Origin: Chlorophyllum brunneum
Lineage: Eukaryota > Basidiomycota > Agaricomycetes > Agaricales > Agaricaceae
Reading direction: 5' to 3'
NCBI GenBank assembly: GCA_963576785.1
Contig: OY756142.1
Coordinates: forward strand, 3,472,001-3,536,000
Length of the DNA stretch: 64,000 bases
The first letter of the stretch is position 1, and each line of letters opens with the position of its first letter. The notes beneath the pieces are model-generated. The model made no database searches. It was not told where the DNA came from and saw nothing but the letters and a program-made list of their open reading frames with translations. Both the position numbers and the translations under genes were made by a program. This document shows positions 47,092 to 57,478 of this stretch, in pieces.

Positions 47092-48174
47092 ATGGCTATC
47101 AGGACTATCTCTATCATCCAAGGTCACTACACCGCCCTTCATGGTTACTGGACATGGGACACCTCATCCCACTTCAACTTCACTTCACTCCCCCACCAAC
47201 ATCACTCCCAGGTCCCTTTCAACACCCCATCTACCACACCCACCATCGACTGCCCATCAGTTGTTGTTGTCGAAACTAAGGCTCCAGACGACGCCAATTG
47301 TCTAGGCGACGATCCGGAATCATCATCTCTTGACAGCTCGCTATGTTCTATCGAGTTTGATCCCCCTTCAAGATTTGATTTTACTCCTCAACAAGAAACA
47401 GAATTATGCGGTCTTGGAATATCTGGATTGTTAAACAAGGATGGAAAAGAACCTTTCACTGGCCTTGGCATCGTTTCTGTTCGGTCTTCTTTCTCTTGGC
47501 AACCTCCACGGAATTCTTCCTCTCTAGCCTTGGATCTTGATGCTAGTCCTGGTTCTTGGGTTATCTCGGATACGATTTTACAAGAGACGTTGAAGACGTT
47601 TTGTGACGACTCTTTACATGCTCAGGCACTCGAGTCAATACCAGAATGTAAATCGTGGTACGGTAACGACGACGACGACAATACCGAGTTATCAGCGTCG
47701 TTGATTCAATCTCAATCTCTCTTGGAAACCACCGTTAACCCCGCACCACCACCATCCCCTGTTACAAATGCCACCTCCTCGCCAATCTCAACTCGGCTGC
47801 GCCCAGTTACAAGAATTAAACTTGGTCCAGGACGACAAACATTCAACCTGCCTACCATCTCTAGCGAACTCAAGAGAAGGATCTTCAATACGGATCAAAG
47901 TATCTCTTCTGATAACAGGTGTAACAACAACAGCAGTAATAGTATTAATCGTTCTTCCACTTCTTGCACCTTTTCTTTTCCTTCTCTTTCACCTTCTGGT
48001 TCGTCTGTCCTCGGAGTTCAAAAGAGACGTAGTATGTCGACTCCTGTGACCTCCCACCGCGCATATATCGATGGTTTTACCAAATCGTCCGAGAGAGGTA
48101 CATATATGCGGTTAAGGACGCGGAGTGTTGATGGGTCTACCTTGGAAACGAAGAGATATCCTAGGTGGAGATGA
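47092..48174 (+). CDS. Serine-rich hypothetical protein, 360 aa
   Basis: A single open frame of 360 codons, the longest uninterrupted frame in its neighbourhood. The composition is Ser/Thr/Pro-rich with an acidic run (NDDDDNTE, about residue 192), Asn/Ser tracts near residue 280 and a basic C-terminus (VQKRRSMSTPV, then MRLRTRSVDG...KRYPRWR). No signal peptide, membrane segment or known domain is visible, so it is probably an intrinsically disordered protein, perhaps nuclear or signalling. The true start may be one of the later Met codons or an upstream exon. Low-complexity composition is the reason for moderate confidence. Confidence 0.55.
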   Translation: MAIRTISIIQGHYTALHGYWTWDTSSHFNFTSLPHQHHSQVPFNTPSTTPTIDCPSVVVVETKAPDDANCLGDDPESSSLDSSLCSIEFDPPSRFDFTPQQETELCGLGISGLLNKDGKEPFTGLGIVSVRSSFSWQPPRNSSSLALDLDASPGSWVISDTILQETLKTFCDDSLHAQALESIPECKSWYGNDDDDNTELSASLIQSQSLLETTVNPAPPPSPVTNATSSPISTRLRPVTRIKLGPGRQTFNLPTISSELKRRIFNTDQSISSDNRCNNNSSNSINRSSTSCTFSFPSLSPSGSSVLGVQKRRSMSTPVTSHRAYIDGFTKSSERGTYMRLRTRSVDGSTLETKRYPRWR

Positions 48175-51100
48175 TGGTTTTTTGTAGAGATCTTTCTACT
48201 TGGTTACCTCGAGAATTAGGTTATTGTATATGGGGCATGTTCGAATTTTATCCGTAGTGAAGCGATACCGTCAAAACTAGGACAATCGTATTCGATATCA
48301 GTATACGTTTTTGTGAATAAATAGAGGAACAATTATTGCTGTTCCGCCTGCCTAACAACGTAGTGAATTACCGTGTACACCACTAGGTATTTGGACGTTC
48401 TCTATAAAAATGATCTGGAGGAGAACAGATCGTCTGCTAGCCCGGAGTAACCAACTACATTCAATGATACTGTTAGCATCTAGTCAAGATAGTTGAATCT
48501 GATTCAACATAGATGAACCCGAGTTCAAAAAATCCCAACGTTCCTTTCAAGAATCTGATGTCCTAGTTTTTCAAAAAATTCTTTTTCCAAAACCGGGAGA
48601 TGCCACTTGAGAGAATATGGAGTAAAGTACATACTTGGTCATTTGTAAGTTAGTGTTGATCGCAGTTTGAGTATATTACGACGAGAGTCCTTTTTCCTGA
48701 GTTGTAATACATAAGTACAGTATGATGTTCTCCGTTTCGGATTTCGTTTGATCTTGGGGGGTCGTAATGCGCGTTAATGGCTCAAGTAGGACTCCTTTCG
48801 GGTGTGGTGATGATGTGATAATTACGTTCCGTGTAAAATTTTCTGTGGGTAAGTGTTTAGGTGGAGAAAAATGTGAAGTCGCCGCACTTGGTAGCGGGTT
48901 TTGAGGAGTAAAAGATTGATTATGTTTCGTCAACACCCGCCTTTCTAGAGTCGTTATTTAATTACTTCTCGCCCTTACTTGAGAGAAATGTTGAGTTGTT
49001 GAATACGTGGGTAGCGGGGTATAAAGAACACAATTTACTCGGAGAATTGATTCCCGTCGACTGAATTTTTTTTTTTCTTCAGAACTGCCGAGATCGGATA
49101 TATATTATATAAGATGTTCTTTGTCCTAGATCTCCAAAATCCGATAGGAAGAAGGTTGGGAGAACCACGATGTAGTGGTATAGTGGGTTGAGTTGACTCT
49201 GAATGGATGGATGAAACTCTCCCACCCATAATGACTCCATGGTTGTGTCATTTATGAATCATGTGTGTCATGGGCTTCCCCGCGTCGATGTGTGGAATTG
49301 AATGAAATCCGATACCGGAGAGTTCCTTTCTTTCCGAGTTTGTAATGACAAGTTCGATGGCATGAGGTGAGAAACCTTATTATTCACATGTTGTTGTCTT
49401 TTTTTTTAAAAAACATTTTAGTTGTGTGATGAGGTTTCGGAGTTCTAACGGTTGTCAAGGACGTCATAAAAGAAAATTCTGGTAAATATCAAATGTAAGG
49501 TGAGGTAACTAGAACAACCGTATGTACCAACCATGTAGTAATTTATGTCAAAAGGAAGGCCGTATCTTCCGTCTTGTTGATACATGTGTCACTCAGTGTC
49601 AATTGTCAATCTTTTAAGAAGGTCTTGCGTATAGTATTAATGGATTTGGATCTTCGTGTGTGCCCGTCCGACAGATTCGGATACCCGTTCCTTGAATGAT
49701 GGAACAGATTGATGACACATTTTTGTGTTATATTTTAACTGTGTGTGGCATCCTACTTTCTCTAAAGTCATGACTGATCGGCATCCAGTGAACGACCAAT
49801 AATAAATCTAGCTGATGGGACTCGCTTCGAAGAACACGGGTCACGTTCTTTTCACGGAGAAGAAACGCATAGATGAGTGTAGGATGTCCATGGGTTGATC
49901 CTCGGTCTTTTCTAATTAAGGCACATACTCGACTTGGGATGTTGAATAGGTATGGGATATTTCTCTCATGGAATAGACGGGATTTAAATACAAAGTTCCG
50001 TTTCAGCTGTTGTCCATCTCCGGTACTACAGAATATTTAGTTTATTTACCGTTTTGCTCGGATTGGTCAGTATTCCTGGAATGTCGTAGAATCAAAGAAT
50101 CGTCGCATGTATATGTCTGAACCAATATCTCAGACGGCCATATCATCCCGCTAGTGCGTAGCTCTCTGTACGGTCATTTTGGCCTTTGTGGGTACGGTAG
50201 ATAAAACGAATAGAAGGGTTTGCATGTGGCTCACAAGTATCAATTCGGTGTACAGCCGGCTTGATCGTGCGAGGTGCTCTTTAAGAATAGTTTCGATTTT
50301 TGTGTAGCCTTATGCTGCATTACTAAGATTTGTGTGTTGACGCAGAACTTTAAATCTGGTTTGTTTATTCGGGACAGTGGTTAATATGAGCGCTTCGCAT
50401 TTCTTTCCTGCCCACGAGCCGGCGACTAACCTGTTCTCGGGAGATTTTATGGAAGACTGGAATTCGGAACGGGTTGCACGAAATACTAGGTAAACGGGAT
50501 AGAACCAGTTTAACGCTGGAATTCACCTCCGGGTTACAGATACATAGTAGATATGGAGACACATCGCCACGGGTATGGTACCCTACTCGCTAACAAAAAT
50601 GCCGAAAATTCAGGACCGCCAACCACGATCCCGTCGTGGGGGCGGAGACCTGAGTGTGAGATACATGATGGGATTATAGTTTACATCATCCTCGGATCCG
50701 TTCTTCCAAGACGGAAGTGCCGACTCCGAGATTGGATGCGGGGTTTGGTGTTTCAATGTGCTCTTTGTTATTTGACATACCTTATGACTTGTCAGTTCAC
50801 CACTAGGCGCTGCGATTGGGTTTGGTTAAAAGGGGAACCAACTTGGTTATACCTGGTTTCGGTTTCGACCGCCGGACAACCACTATGTGACCTAGCCAAG
50901 AGTAAGGGGTTTACCAAAGCGGTCTCTCTAGCGGTGCTGGTCCCTCCACTACTTCTAGGGCGGGTGCAGACTTCCGCACCAACCAGAACCAGATGTAATT
51001 TTCTGGCTATGGAGTCCACTAACTGCTTTCATAGCCGTGAAGCCCCTCTGGATCTTCCCAGCCGCTAACGGGTTTCCTGTTCCAGTATCTACGCCCCGAG

Positions 51101-51448
51101 AAGTCCTGAAAAGCCTGCGGTAAGTTGTTCAGTGGTTGTTTCCTCTAATGAAAAGCGTGCCGAAGAGCTGAGCACCCTTTAAGAATGACAATAAATTTAT
51201 AGGGAACGCCATCCTAAGTTCAGCGGAAGGCGCCTGGGCCTTTGGCGGTACTCTACCCTGGACCACAATGTATACGCTGAGATTAACCACAAATTATGGA
51301 CGGTCCAATTTGTCCGAAGATTTCGCCGACAGGGAAGCCAGTCAGGTTGCAACAGCGAAGTCAATAAATGAGATCACGGAATATTAACCGTGGGAACGCT
51401 ACGTGTCTGTATCCATTTATAGATGTGTACACCTCTCCATACACCACA
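48175..51448. other. Gene-poor region
   Basis: About 3.3 kb with T-rich tracts (49,060-49,080 and 49,400) and only short frames. The largest, plus 50,553-51,068 (171 codons), is Cys/Trp-rich without a family match and overlaps a comparable minus-strand frame. Nothing else is recognised. The last 100 bp presumably hold the promoter of the following chaperone gene. Confidence 0.45.
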
Positions 51449-53339
51449 ATGCGTCTACCAAGGCTGGCGTTGGGTCTGCTCCTCCTAGGCGGGGTATACG
51501 CCGACCAGGGAGGTCTATATCCTCCGGGTCTGCTTCCACTCATTAACAGGGCCAATGTTCTCCTTTCTACGGGTCAATTCAACGAAGCAGCAAAGATCTA
51601 CACCGAGGCCATCGGTATGGTTCAACTTTTGGACGACAAAACAATGATGTTGATATACTTAAAGACCAGGCTCCGGCAGATTACTTGTTGTATTATAAAC
51701 GCGCAACTGCATATTTCTCTCTCGCTCGACATGTAGCAGCTCTTGAGGACTTTGACAAAGTCCTATCGCTGACGTCGAACACGTTCGACAATGCCCATCT
51801 TATGAAGGCTCGTATCTTCGTCAAGGAAGGTCAATATGACCTTGCGAGGCCCCCTCTCAAGCTCTATATGAAGGCCAAGGGCAAGGACAATGACGCGGAA
51901 GAGTTGGAGAAGGAGATTGAAGAAGGTGAACAGCTGCATTTGAAGCTTGAGAAGGAGAGAAAGTCGCAGCTATGGAACGCGTGTGCGGAGACTGCGAGCA
52001 CGCTGCTGAGGAAAGCTAGCCACTCCGTGGAAGTGAGGAGTTGGCGTGCGGAGTGCGCTTTTGCTGCTGGGGACTTGGAGAGTTCCGTTGGTGACCTTTC
52101 GTACGTTTCTTTTCATAGAAATCGCTTCAGCGAGGGTGACTGATTGTTCTTTCGCAGTCGTCTATCACACCTTTTACAACCGTCAACCACTCTTCTCAGC
52201 CATATCTTCCGTCTTTCATATTTCCTATTACCACCCTCACCTGGAGCTATGAACGCGCTCAAACAATGTCTTCATTACGATCCCGATTCCAAGATTTGTC
52301 TTTCGCAGCATCGTCTCATCAAGAATCTTGATAAAGGTTTCACGCAAGTCGAGGAAATGTTGGGTAAAGAAGATTGGCGAGGTGTTGTTAAGCTGTTACT
52401 CACCCCTGGTGGCGGCAAGACCAGTGACCTCTGGCGCAAATTCGAAGAAGCCATGGAAGAGAACGTCGGGAAAGAGGACTCTGTTCTCCCTCTCGTTCCT
52501 CCGGACCTCCTCGAATCGTCTCTTCCCGATGCGAAAAAGAATGAGAAGAAATTCGTTTTGAAATCTCTACCGATGCCGAATGCTGCAAAGATATCCATCC
52601 AACGACAAACACTGGTGCGGGCACTGTGTAAATCTTTCACACACCTAGCGGAGCAATCGAAAGGAGAGGAGTACAAGAAGCAGATGGGTAAGTGGTGTAA
52701 TGAGTTGTTGACGCTGGAAGGTTGCACGGAAGACGTGGATGGTCTGATTGGCAAGAGCGAGGAACTTTTGGGACAGGAGGAATACGAGGAGGCTGTTAGA
52801 GTTTTGGACAGAGCATTTGAAGCTGGTGGACGTAGCGATCGTAATGTAAGTGCCGTCCCTCTCCTACCTTCTCTATCTATCTCACCCAGACCCGTCATCA
52901 GATCCATGCACGTCTCTCCAAGGCCCAAAAACTTCTCAAACAATCGAAACAAAAAGACTATTACAAAGTCTTGGGAGTTTCTCGCGACGCAGATGAAAAA
53001 ACCATTCGAAAAGCTTTCCGCCAAGCCGCAAAGACCGCTCATCCAGATAAAGGTGGTTCAGAAGCTAAGATGGCAACGCTTAATGAAGCTTATGAAGTTC
53101 TTTCGGATCCGGAACTAAGAGCACGGTTTGATGCTGGTGATGATCCTAATGATCCAAGTGGTGGTAATCCATTTGCTCAAGGTGGAGGACATCCTTTTGG
53201 TCAGTTCTTTACTGGTGGATTCCCTGGTGGAGGATTTGGTGGATTCCCCGGTGGTGGTGGAGGTGGTGGGTTTGGTGGACCGGGAGGGTTCCAATTCCAG
53301 TTTGGGAGTCAGGGAGGTGCAAGGAGAGGAGGATTTTAG
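51449..53339 (+). CDS. ER-lumenal DnaJ co-chaperone with TPR repeats (P58IPK/DNAJC3 type), 575 aa
   Basis: Model: join(51449..51614, 51665..52100, 52158..52845, 52902..53339), 576 codons, all GT-AG and in frame. Residues 1-18 form a signal peptide (LALGLLLLGGVYA before DQ). TPR-like helical repeats follow (INRANVLLSTGQFNEAAKIY, YYKRATAYFSLARHVAALED, VEVRSWRAECAFAAGDLE). The J domain starts KDYYKVLGVSRDADEKTIRK, with the essential HPD in AHPDKGG, and runs to about residue 490. A Gly/Phe-rich tail follows (FTGGFPGGGFGGFPGGG). This order (signal, TPRs, C-terminal J domain) is that of DNAJC3/P58IPK, which stimulates the ER Hsp70 BiP. The gene appears intact. No KDEL-type retention signal is seen at the C-terminus (ends ARRGGF). 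Confidence 0.92.
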
Positions 53340-53883
53340 ATGTTTTGCTTGGGGAGTTGTTTTTATTATTGTATTATTTGCATACCTATCATTTACCTTC
53401 GTATTTGTTGAATGGTGTATGAGAGGGCTTTTGGAACGCCAGCAAGGTCATTAACTACCGGTAGCGGGACGAGTATTGGGATATTTTGCCTTGGTGCTCC
53501 GATAACCTCAACCTCATGGAAATCTCGCGACTCTCCCCTGCGGGCTTGGCTTTGTCCCTAACACTTTGGTTACACCGTAGAGGCCAAAGTAAGAATCTTC
53601 GCTTGATAGATATGGGCCAGAACTGCTATACTCTTGATTGTAAGGGGGGCAAAGAATGTCTTGATCTAACTACAACATGAACTTTATATACAAATCAATA
53701 CGAAAGAATCGGAATATAAGTAAGTACATAGGGATTTTTAATTATACGGAAAAAACAGCGAGTGTCCGAGAAACACCCGCGCCGTATGTTGTCTCCCACG
53801 CTTTGCTTCAACCGAAGTTCTCAGCACCTTTTGACCCACTGCCATGTATGATTGTCCTCGTTCCCGCACTCTTTCAAATACTA

Positions 53884-54974
53884 ATGGTGTTATCTAGGCC
53901 TTCGAGTTCGGAGCCCATACAAACCATCCCAGTGGAACTCCTTCGCGAAATTTTCCTTCTCCACTCATCTTCCCTCGCTCGTGCACAAACCCTAGCCTCA
54001 GTCAATCGATACTGGCGATCCGTTGCTCTCGCATTCCCAGACCTTTGGTGCACCTTGACACTGGAGGTCAACAAGGGTTACCCTCCTGAACCATTCCTTC
54101 AACTCGTGGTTGAGCGCTCGGGGAACAGCCCCCTCGTCATCGACATTGATTCGCTATCAATGGATCCCCAGGTTAACAGCACACAGATACTGAATGGCGT
54201 GGGAAAAAAAGATTATTTGCTCTGTGTCTCGCGTATACTGGTGCCCCAATCCCATCGGTGGAAAGCCTTACAGATAACAGTCCAACCATACCTCGCCAGC
54301 ATTTTTAATTTTGTGATCTCCTTTGAGCGCGCAACAACGATGGAAAGTCTGAGGCTCAACTTCGGCTATGCTCTATATACAGACCTGGTCCTGACCATTT
54401 CGACTATTTACTGGGACAAACTCGTTCATGTATGTGCTGGCGACAAGGTCGGCAGAGCGAAAATATTATTTCACAATGTACATCGGCAACTTCCATCAAA
54501 TTGGAGGACCATTCAATTGGGATAAGCCGGGTGGTGGACTCGTCCCTACAGAGGATACATCTTCCTCAACTCCGAAACTTCTCTATCTGCGCAGCTACTC
54601 CTGCCAGTTCCCTCGCTTTGATCTCTACTCTTGACTGTCCAGTTCTGCAAACTCTGCATATCTGGAACCACCCGGATGCGTTCAAAATTCGGAACGATGC
54701 TGGTGACCAACTTGCCCATAGCCAATTTTCCGCATTCCTCGCCAACGGGAGACACAATATACGTATTCTAAAAGTGGATTTTGGTGTAAACTGGACTGAG
54801 GAAATATTACTTAGGGTTCTGGAGGACTGTCGAAAGACGAAGATTCCGTCCGTCGAGCTGCAGTTTATAACTGGGGTCTTGGGGATTGGTGCCGTAGTGC
54901 TCAGGGAAGCATATGGAGAGGTCCAGGCAGATGATACGCATCCATTCAAATTCAGGATAGGGTGGGACAACTGA
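53884..54974 (+). CDS. F-box-like protein with an apparent frame break
   Basis: Likely start is the ATG at 53,884 (MVLSRPSSSEP). The F-box-like segment is IQTIPVELLREIFLLHSSSL, then QTLASVNRYWRSVALAFPDLW (about 53,920-54,045), the usual basidiomycete form. Leucine-rich-like strands follow. The first frame closes at 54,525 after NWRTIQLG. The +1 frame resumes the same sort of sequence at once, with ISRVVDSSLQRIHLPQLRNF, and runs to 54,974. No convincing intron joins the two, so a one-base indel is the simplest reading; an unusual intron starting gtatgtgctgg at 54,429 is the alternative. Intact members recruit substrates to SCF ubiquitin ligases through Skp1. This copy may be inactive. Confidence 0.65.
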
Positions 54975-55261
54975 ACAAGAAACATTGGCTTGTCACTTCG
55001 TAGACAATCGCGCTATAACTCGACCGACTGCGATCCACTTAGTCGAATCCATATTCATATTGGACAGAGGAACGAAACCATCGTCAGGCTCGGACACTCT
55101 CGGTTTCTTCCTTACCATGTTAACGAGATTGAAGTCTGTCCCCCTTTGAGGTTCCGAGCTTTGTGCGCTGCGTCGCACATTAATTCACTTCTTCTGTACA
55201 TACGACATCACTCTGGAACTACATTCACAATATCGCGTCTTACACTTTCCGTGGTACTCAT

Positions 55262-55784
55262 TTACATCATATTGGGCTGCGAAGTAGCACCGGGGCATCC
55301 CTTGCAAGCATTCGGCTACAACACTCAAATCAACAACCAGGTGGCGTGTTACCCAGGATTTGGACTTACGATGGCAAAGCCGAATGAAATGGTCAACGCA
55401 ATGCACTGCGCACCATTGGCGACAAGACCGAATTGGTCAGATTGCTCTACGACCAATGAGTTTACGATATTTTCTCCATGACCAGATGTAAAGTATACTC
55501 ACTCGGGGGTTGGCCTTGGGACTGGGACTGTTGAATGCCTTGAAGGTTGGCCCCAGCAGCTTCGCAAGGAGCAATGAATCCGGGGATCTTGCTACCAATT
55601 GTAGAGAGGCAACCTGGATTGGATGTTAGCGTATACTGGTGATAGGAACGAGCGTTTATGGAAGGAACAGACCAGTGAGGTCGCAAGGTGGAGGGGCCTG
55701 ACGAGCCTCGAGATCGATCAATGGTCCACCCATGGCAGACAAGGCGAGGGTGACAGGGACAAAAGTAGCAAAGGTAAGTTTCAT
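55262..55784 (-). CDS. Small six-cysteine secreted protein, 117 aa, four exons
   Basis: ATG at complement 55,782-55,784. Exon 1 gives a signal peptide (MKLTFATFVPVTLALSAMG) and a possible Kex2-like site LEAR before QAPPPCDLT. Exon 2 gives GCLSTIGSKIPGFIAPCEAAG and a Gln/Ser-rich run. Exon 3 gives GLVANGAQCIALTISFGFAI. Exon 4 gives PNACKGCPGATSQPNMM and a TAA at 55,262. All junctions are GT-AG and in frame. The six Cys spacing (PC, GC, PC, QC, AC, GC) resembles short fungal secreted proteins with an N-terminal Cys-rich helical domain, but I cannot assign a family. An effector or cell-wall role is possible and untested. A decayed tandem copy lies at 56.9-57.4 kb. The plus-strand frame over the same region is antisense. 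Confidence 0.7.
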
Positions 55785-56930
55785 GATGATCGTGTTCTGA
55801 AAAGCTGTTGAGGGGCTTTCGTGAATTTCATTGTAAATTTTGTAGGTTTTTATACATACAGAAATTCATGTGATCCTTGGTGAGCTTGCACAATTGTGGC
55901 ACCGCCAAACGAATACCCGGCATGCCTCAAGGCAATCGTAACCCAAGGTTCTACGCTGAATGTAGTGCTAGGGGATGGATAACTCCGCCACCCCGTACGT
56001 CGGCACACCAGATCTCATGAGCACGTAACCTATGGTAAAAGGTACTATCCACTTTCACGCGTTCTTGCCAAGCTTCGGGAAATTCCCTAAATTTCTAGGC
56101 TATATTCTTAATGACATGCAGATCGAGCTAGATTTCGAAAATACACCAAAAACATGCTAATATCCTTGAAACAAACATACGTTTGTCTTGTGCCGTGTTA
56201 ACTAGGACTAATCTGGACATCTTCAATAGCGTCATTGGGATGAGCAACACCGCCTTTGAACAAAAGAGTATTCCGAAGAAACGCACCAGAAGTTGTGTAT
56301 ACATTTGTTCGAGCCTATACTTTAAATATTGTTTTCCGACCTCGGCTACGGACTTGGTTTCGGGATTATGATAACGCCTGTTAGCACGGTACTGACTAAA
56401 GGCTCTTCAAGCTTCATTCCTAATGCTAGGCCCGGGGTTCAATCCCCTGGTGTAACCGTCGCTTGAGCTTTGGGTAATCTTGATTTGATTGGTATCTCTT
56501 TCTTTGGGAATAAACACTGTTTATTTAGCAATGCTAACAGATCTTGTAAGAATAATATGTGTTTGTGGACTTGATATTGTTCATGAAAACTGACGAAATC
56601 CTAAAACGATGGTATAGATCGACCTGTGTTGAGTCTACATGGTCATAAGGTCTCGGGCAACAGCCAGGCAGTGTGCAGGCATAACAATACCTGTGTGTGG
56701 GTACAGCTTTGTTTGATACTACGTGCATAATGTAGTATGGGGCCTCAAAGCAGCTGATTGAGAAACCCACTGAAATCTAAGCTCTTGCCCCTTTCTGATG
56801 TGTGGTAACTAATATTATTTACTCATCATTTGTTAAGCTCGTTTGATAGGCCTGATTCATGTCTGGGTAGGTATACTCCAACAATTCTGCCAACGTACAA
56901 CCCGAAATTGGAATTTCATTCGTCCGGACT
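55785..56930. other. Spacer between the two tandem units
   Basis: Upstream region of the small secreted protein gene. The part at about 56,080-56,300 is repeated in decayed form at 57,225-57,362 (shared gaaacgcaccagaagttgt versus gaaatccaccagaagttgt). No gene is supported here. Confidence 0.5.
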
Positions 56931-57362
56931 TTCCGCAGTACTCATTTACACCATCTGGGGTGCGCGGAGGCGCCGGGTCACCCCATGCAAGCGCTCGACA
57001 GTAGTATTGCAAATCCGCGCTTGATAAACGCTCTAGAGAGAAATATACTAGTGATAGATTTACGACTGCAAAGCCAAATACAATGATCACTGCAATGCAC
57101 ACTGTGTACCATTAGCGACGAGACCGAACTTTGCGGATTAAAACAAGAGGAGAAAGGGACGGTGGATAAAAGGTAGGGAACACTCCCGCACGTCCCCGCA
57201 GAGCCCCGAACAAAGCCACTATTTTCTTAGGCTATTCGTTTGATGTCAGTTCGACCGAGCTAGAATGCGAAAACATACCAATTAATCTAGATAGATTTAT
57301 GGTATGAGCAGTACCGCATTTGAGGAGGTGAACCTGGCGAAGAAATCCACCAGAAGTTGTAA
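56931..57362 (-). pseudogene. Decayed tandem copy of the small secreted protein gene
   Basis: The block 56,931-57,135 aligns with 55,247-55,447 (the region of the last exon, last intron, exon 3 and preceding intron), sharing runs such as actcatttaca and caatgcac. The block 57,225-57,362 aligns with 56,080-56,300, the upstream flank. Exons 1 and 2, with the signal peptide, have been deleted between the two blocks, and the exon that encodes ACKGC is altered. The copy has the same orientation as the intact gene, so this is a direct tandem duplication followed by loss. Confidence 0.65.
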
Positions 57363-57478
57363 TCCTCATAAACAGTTCTCGGTTGTGATGTCATTGAATC
57401 GGGTATAATATTGAAAGGAGAGACCAGAATAGCAGAGTCAATGGTGTATTAAAGTCTACGCATCAGTACGGGCGTCTT

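Noticed and set aside
50553..51068. 171-codon plus-strand open frame
   Set aside because: No family, no domain, atypical Trp/Cys composition and an equally open opposite strand; probably chance.
54990..55481. 163-codon plus-strand open frame
   Set aside because: It overlaps the last exons of the small secreted protein in antisense, and only the minus-strand reading splices in frame with a signal peptide.
56376..56458. tRNA-like T arm (cccggggttcaatcccctgg)
   Set aside because: The T arm is good but I find no matching acceptor, D or anticodon arms.
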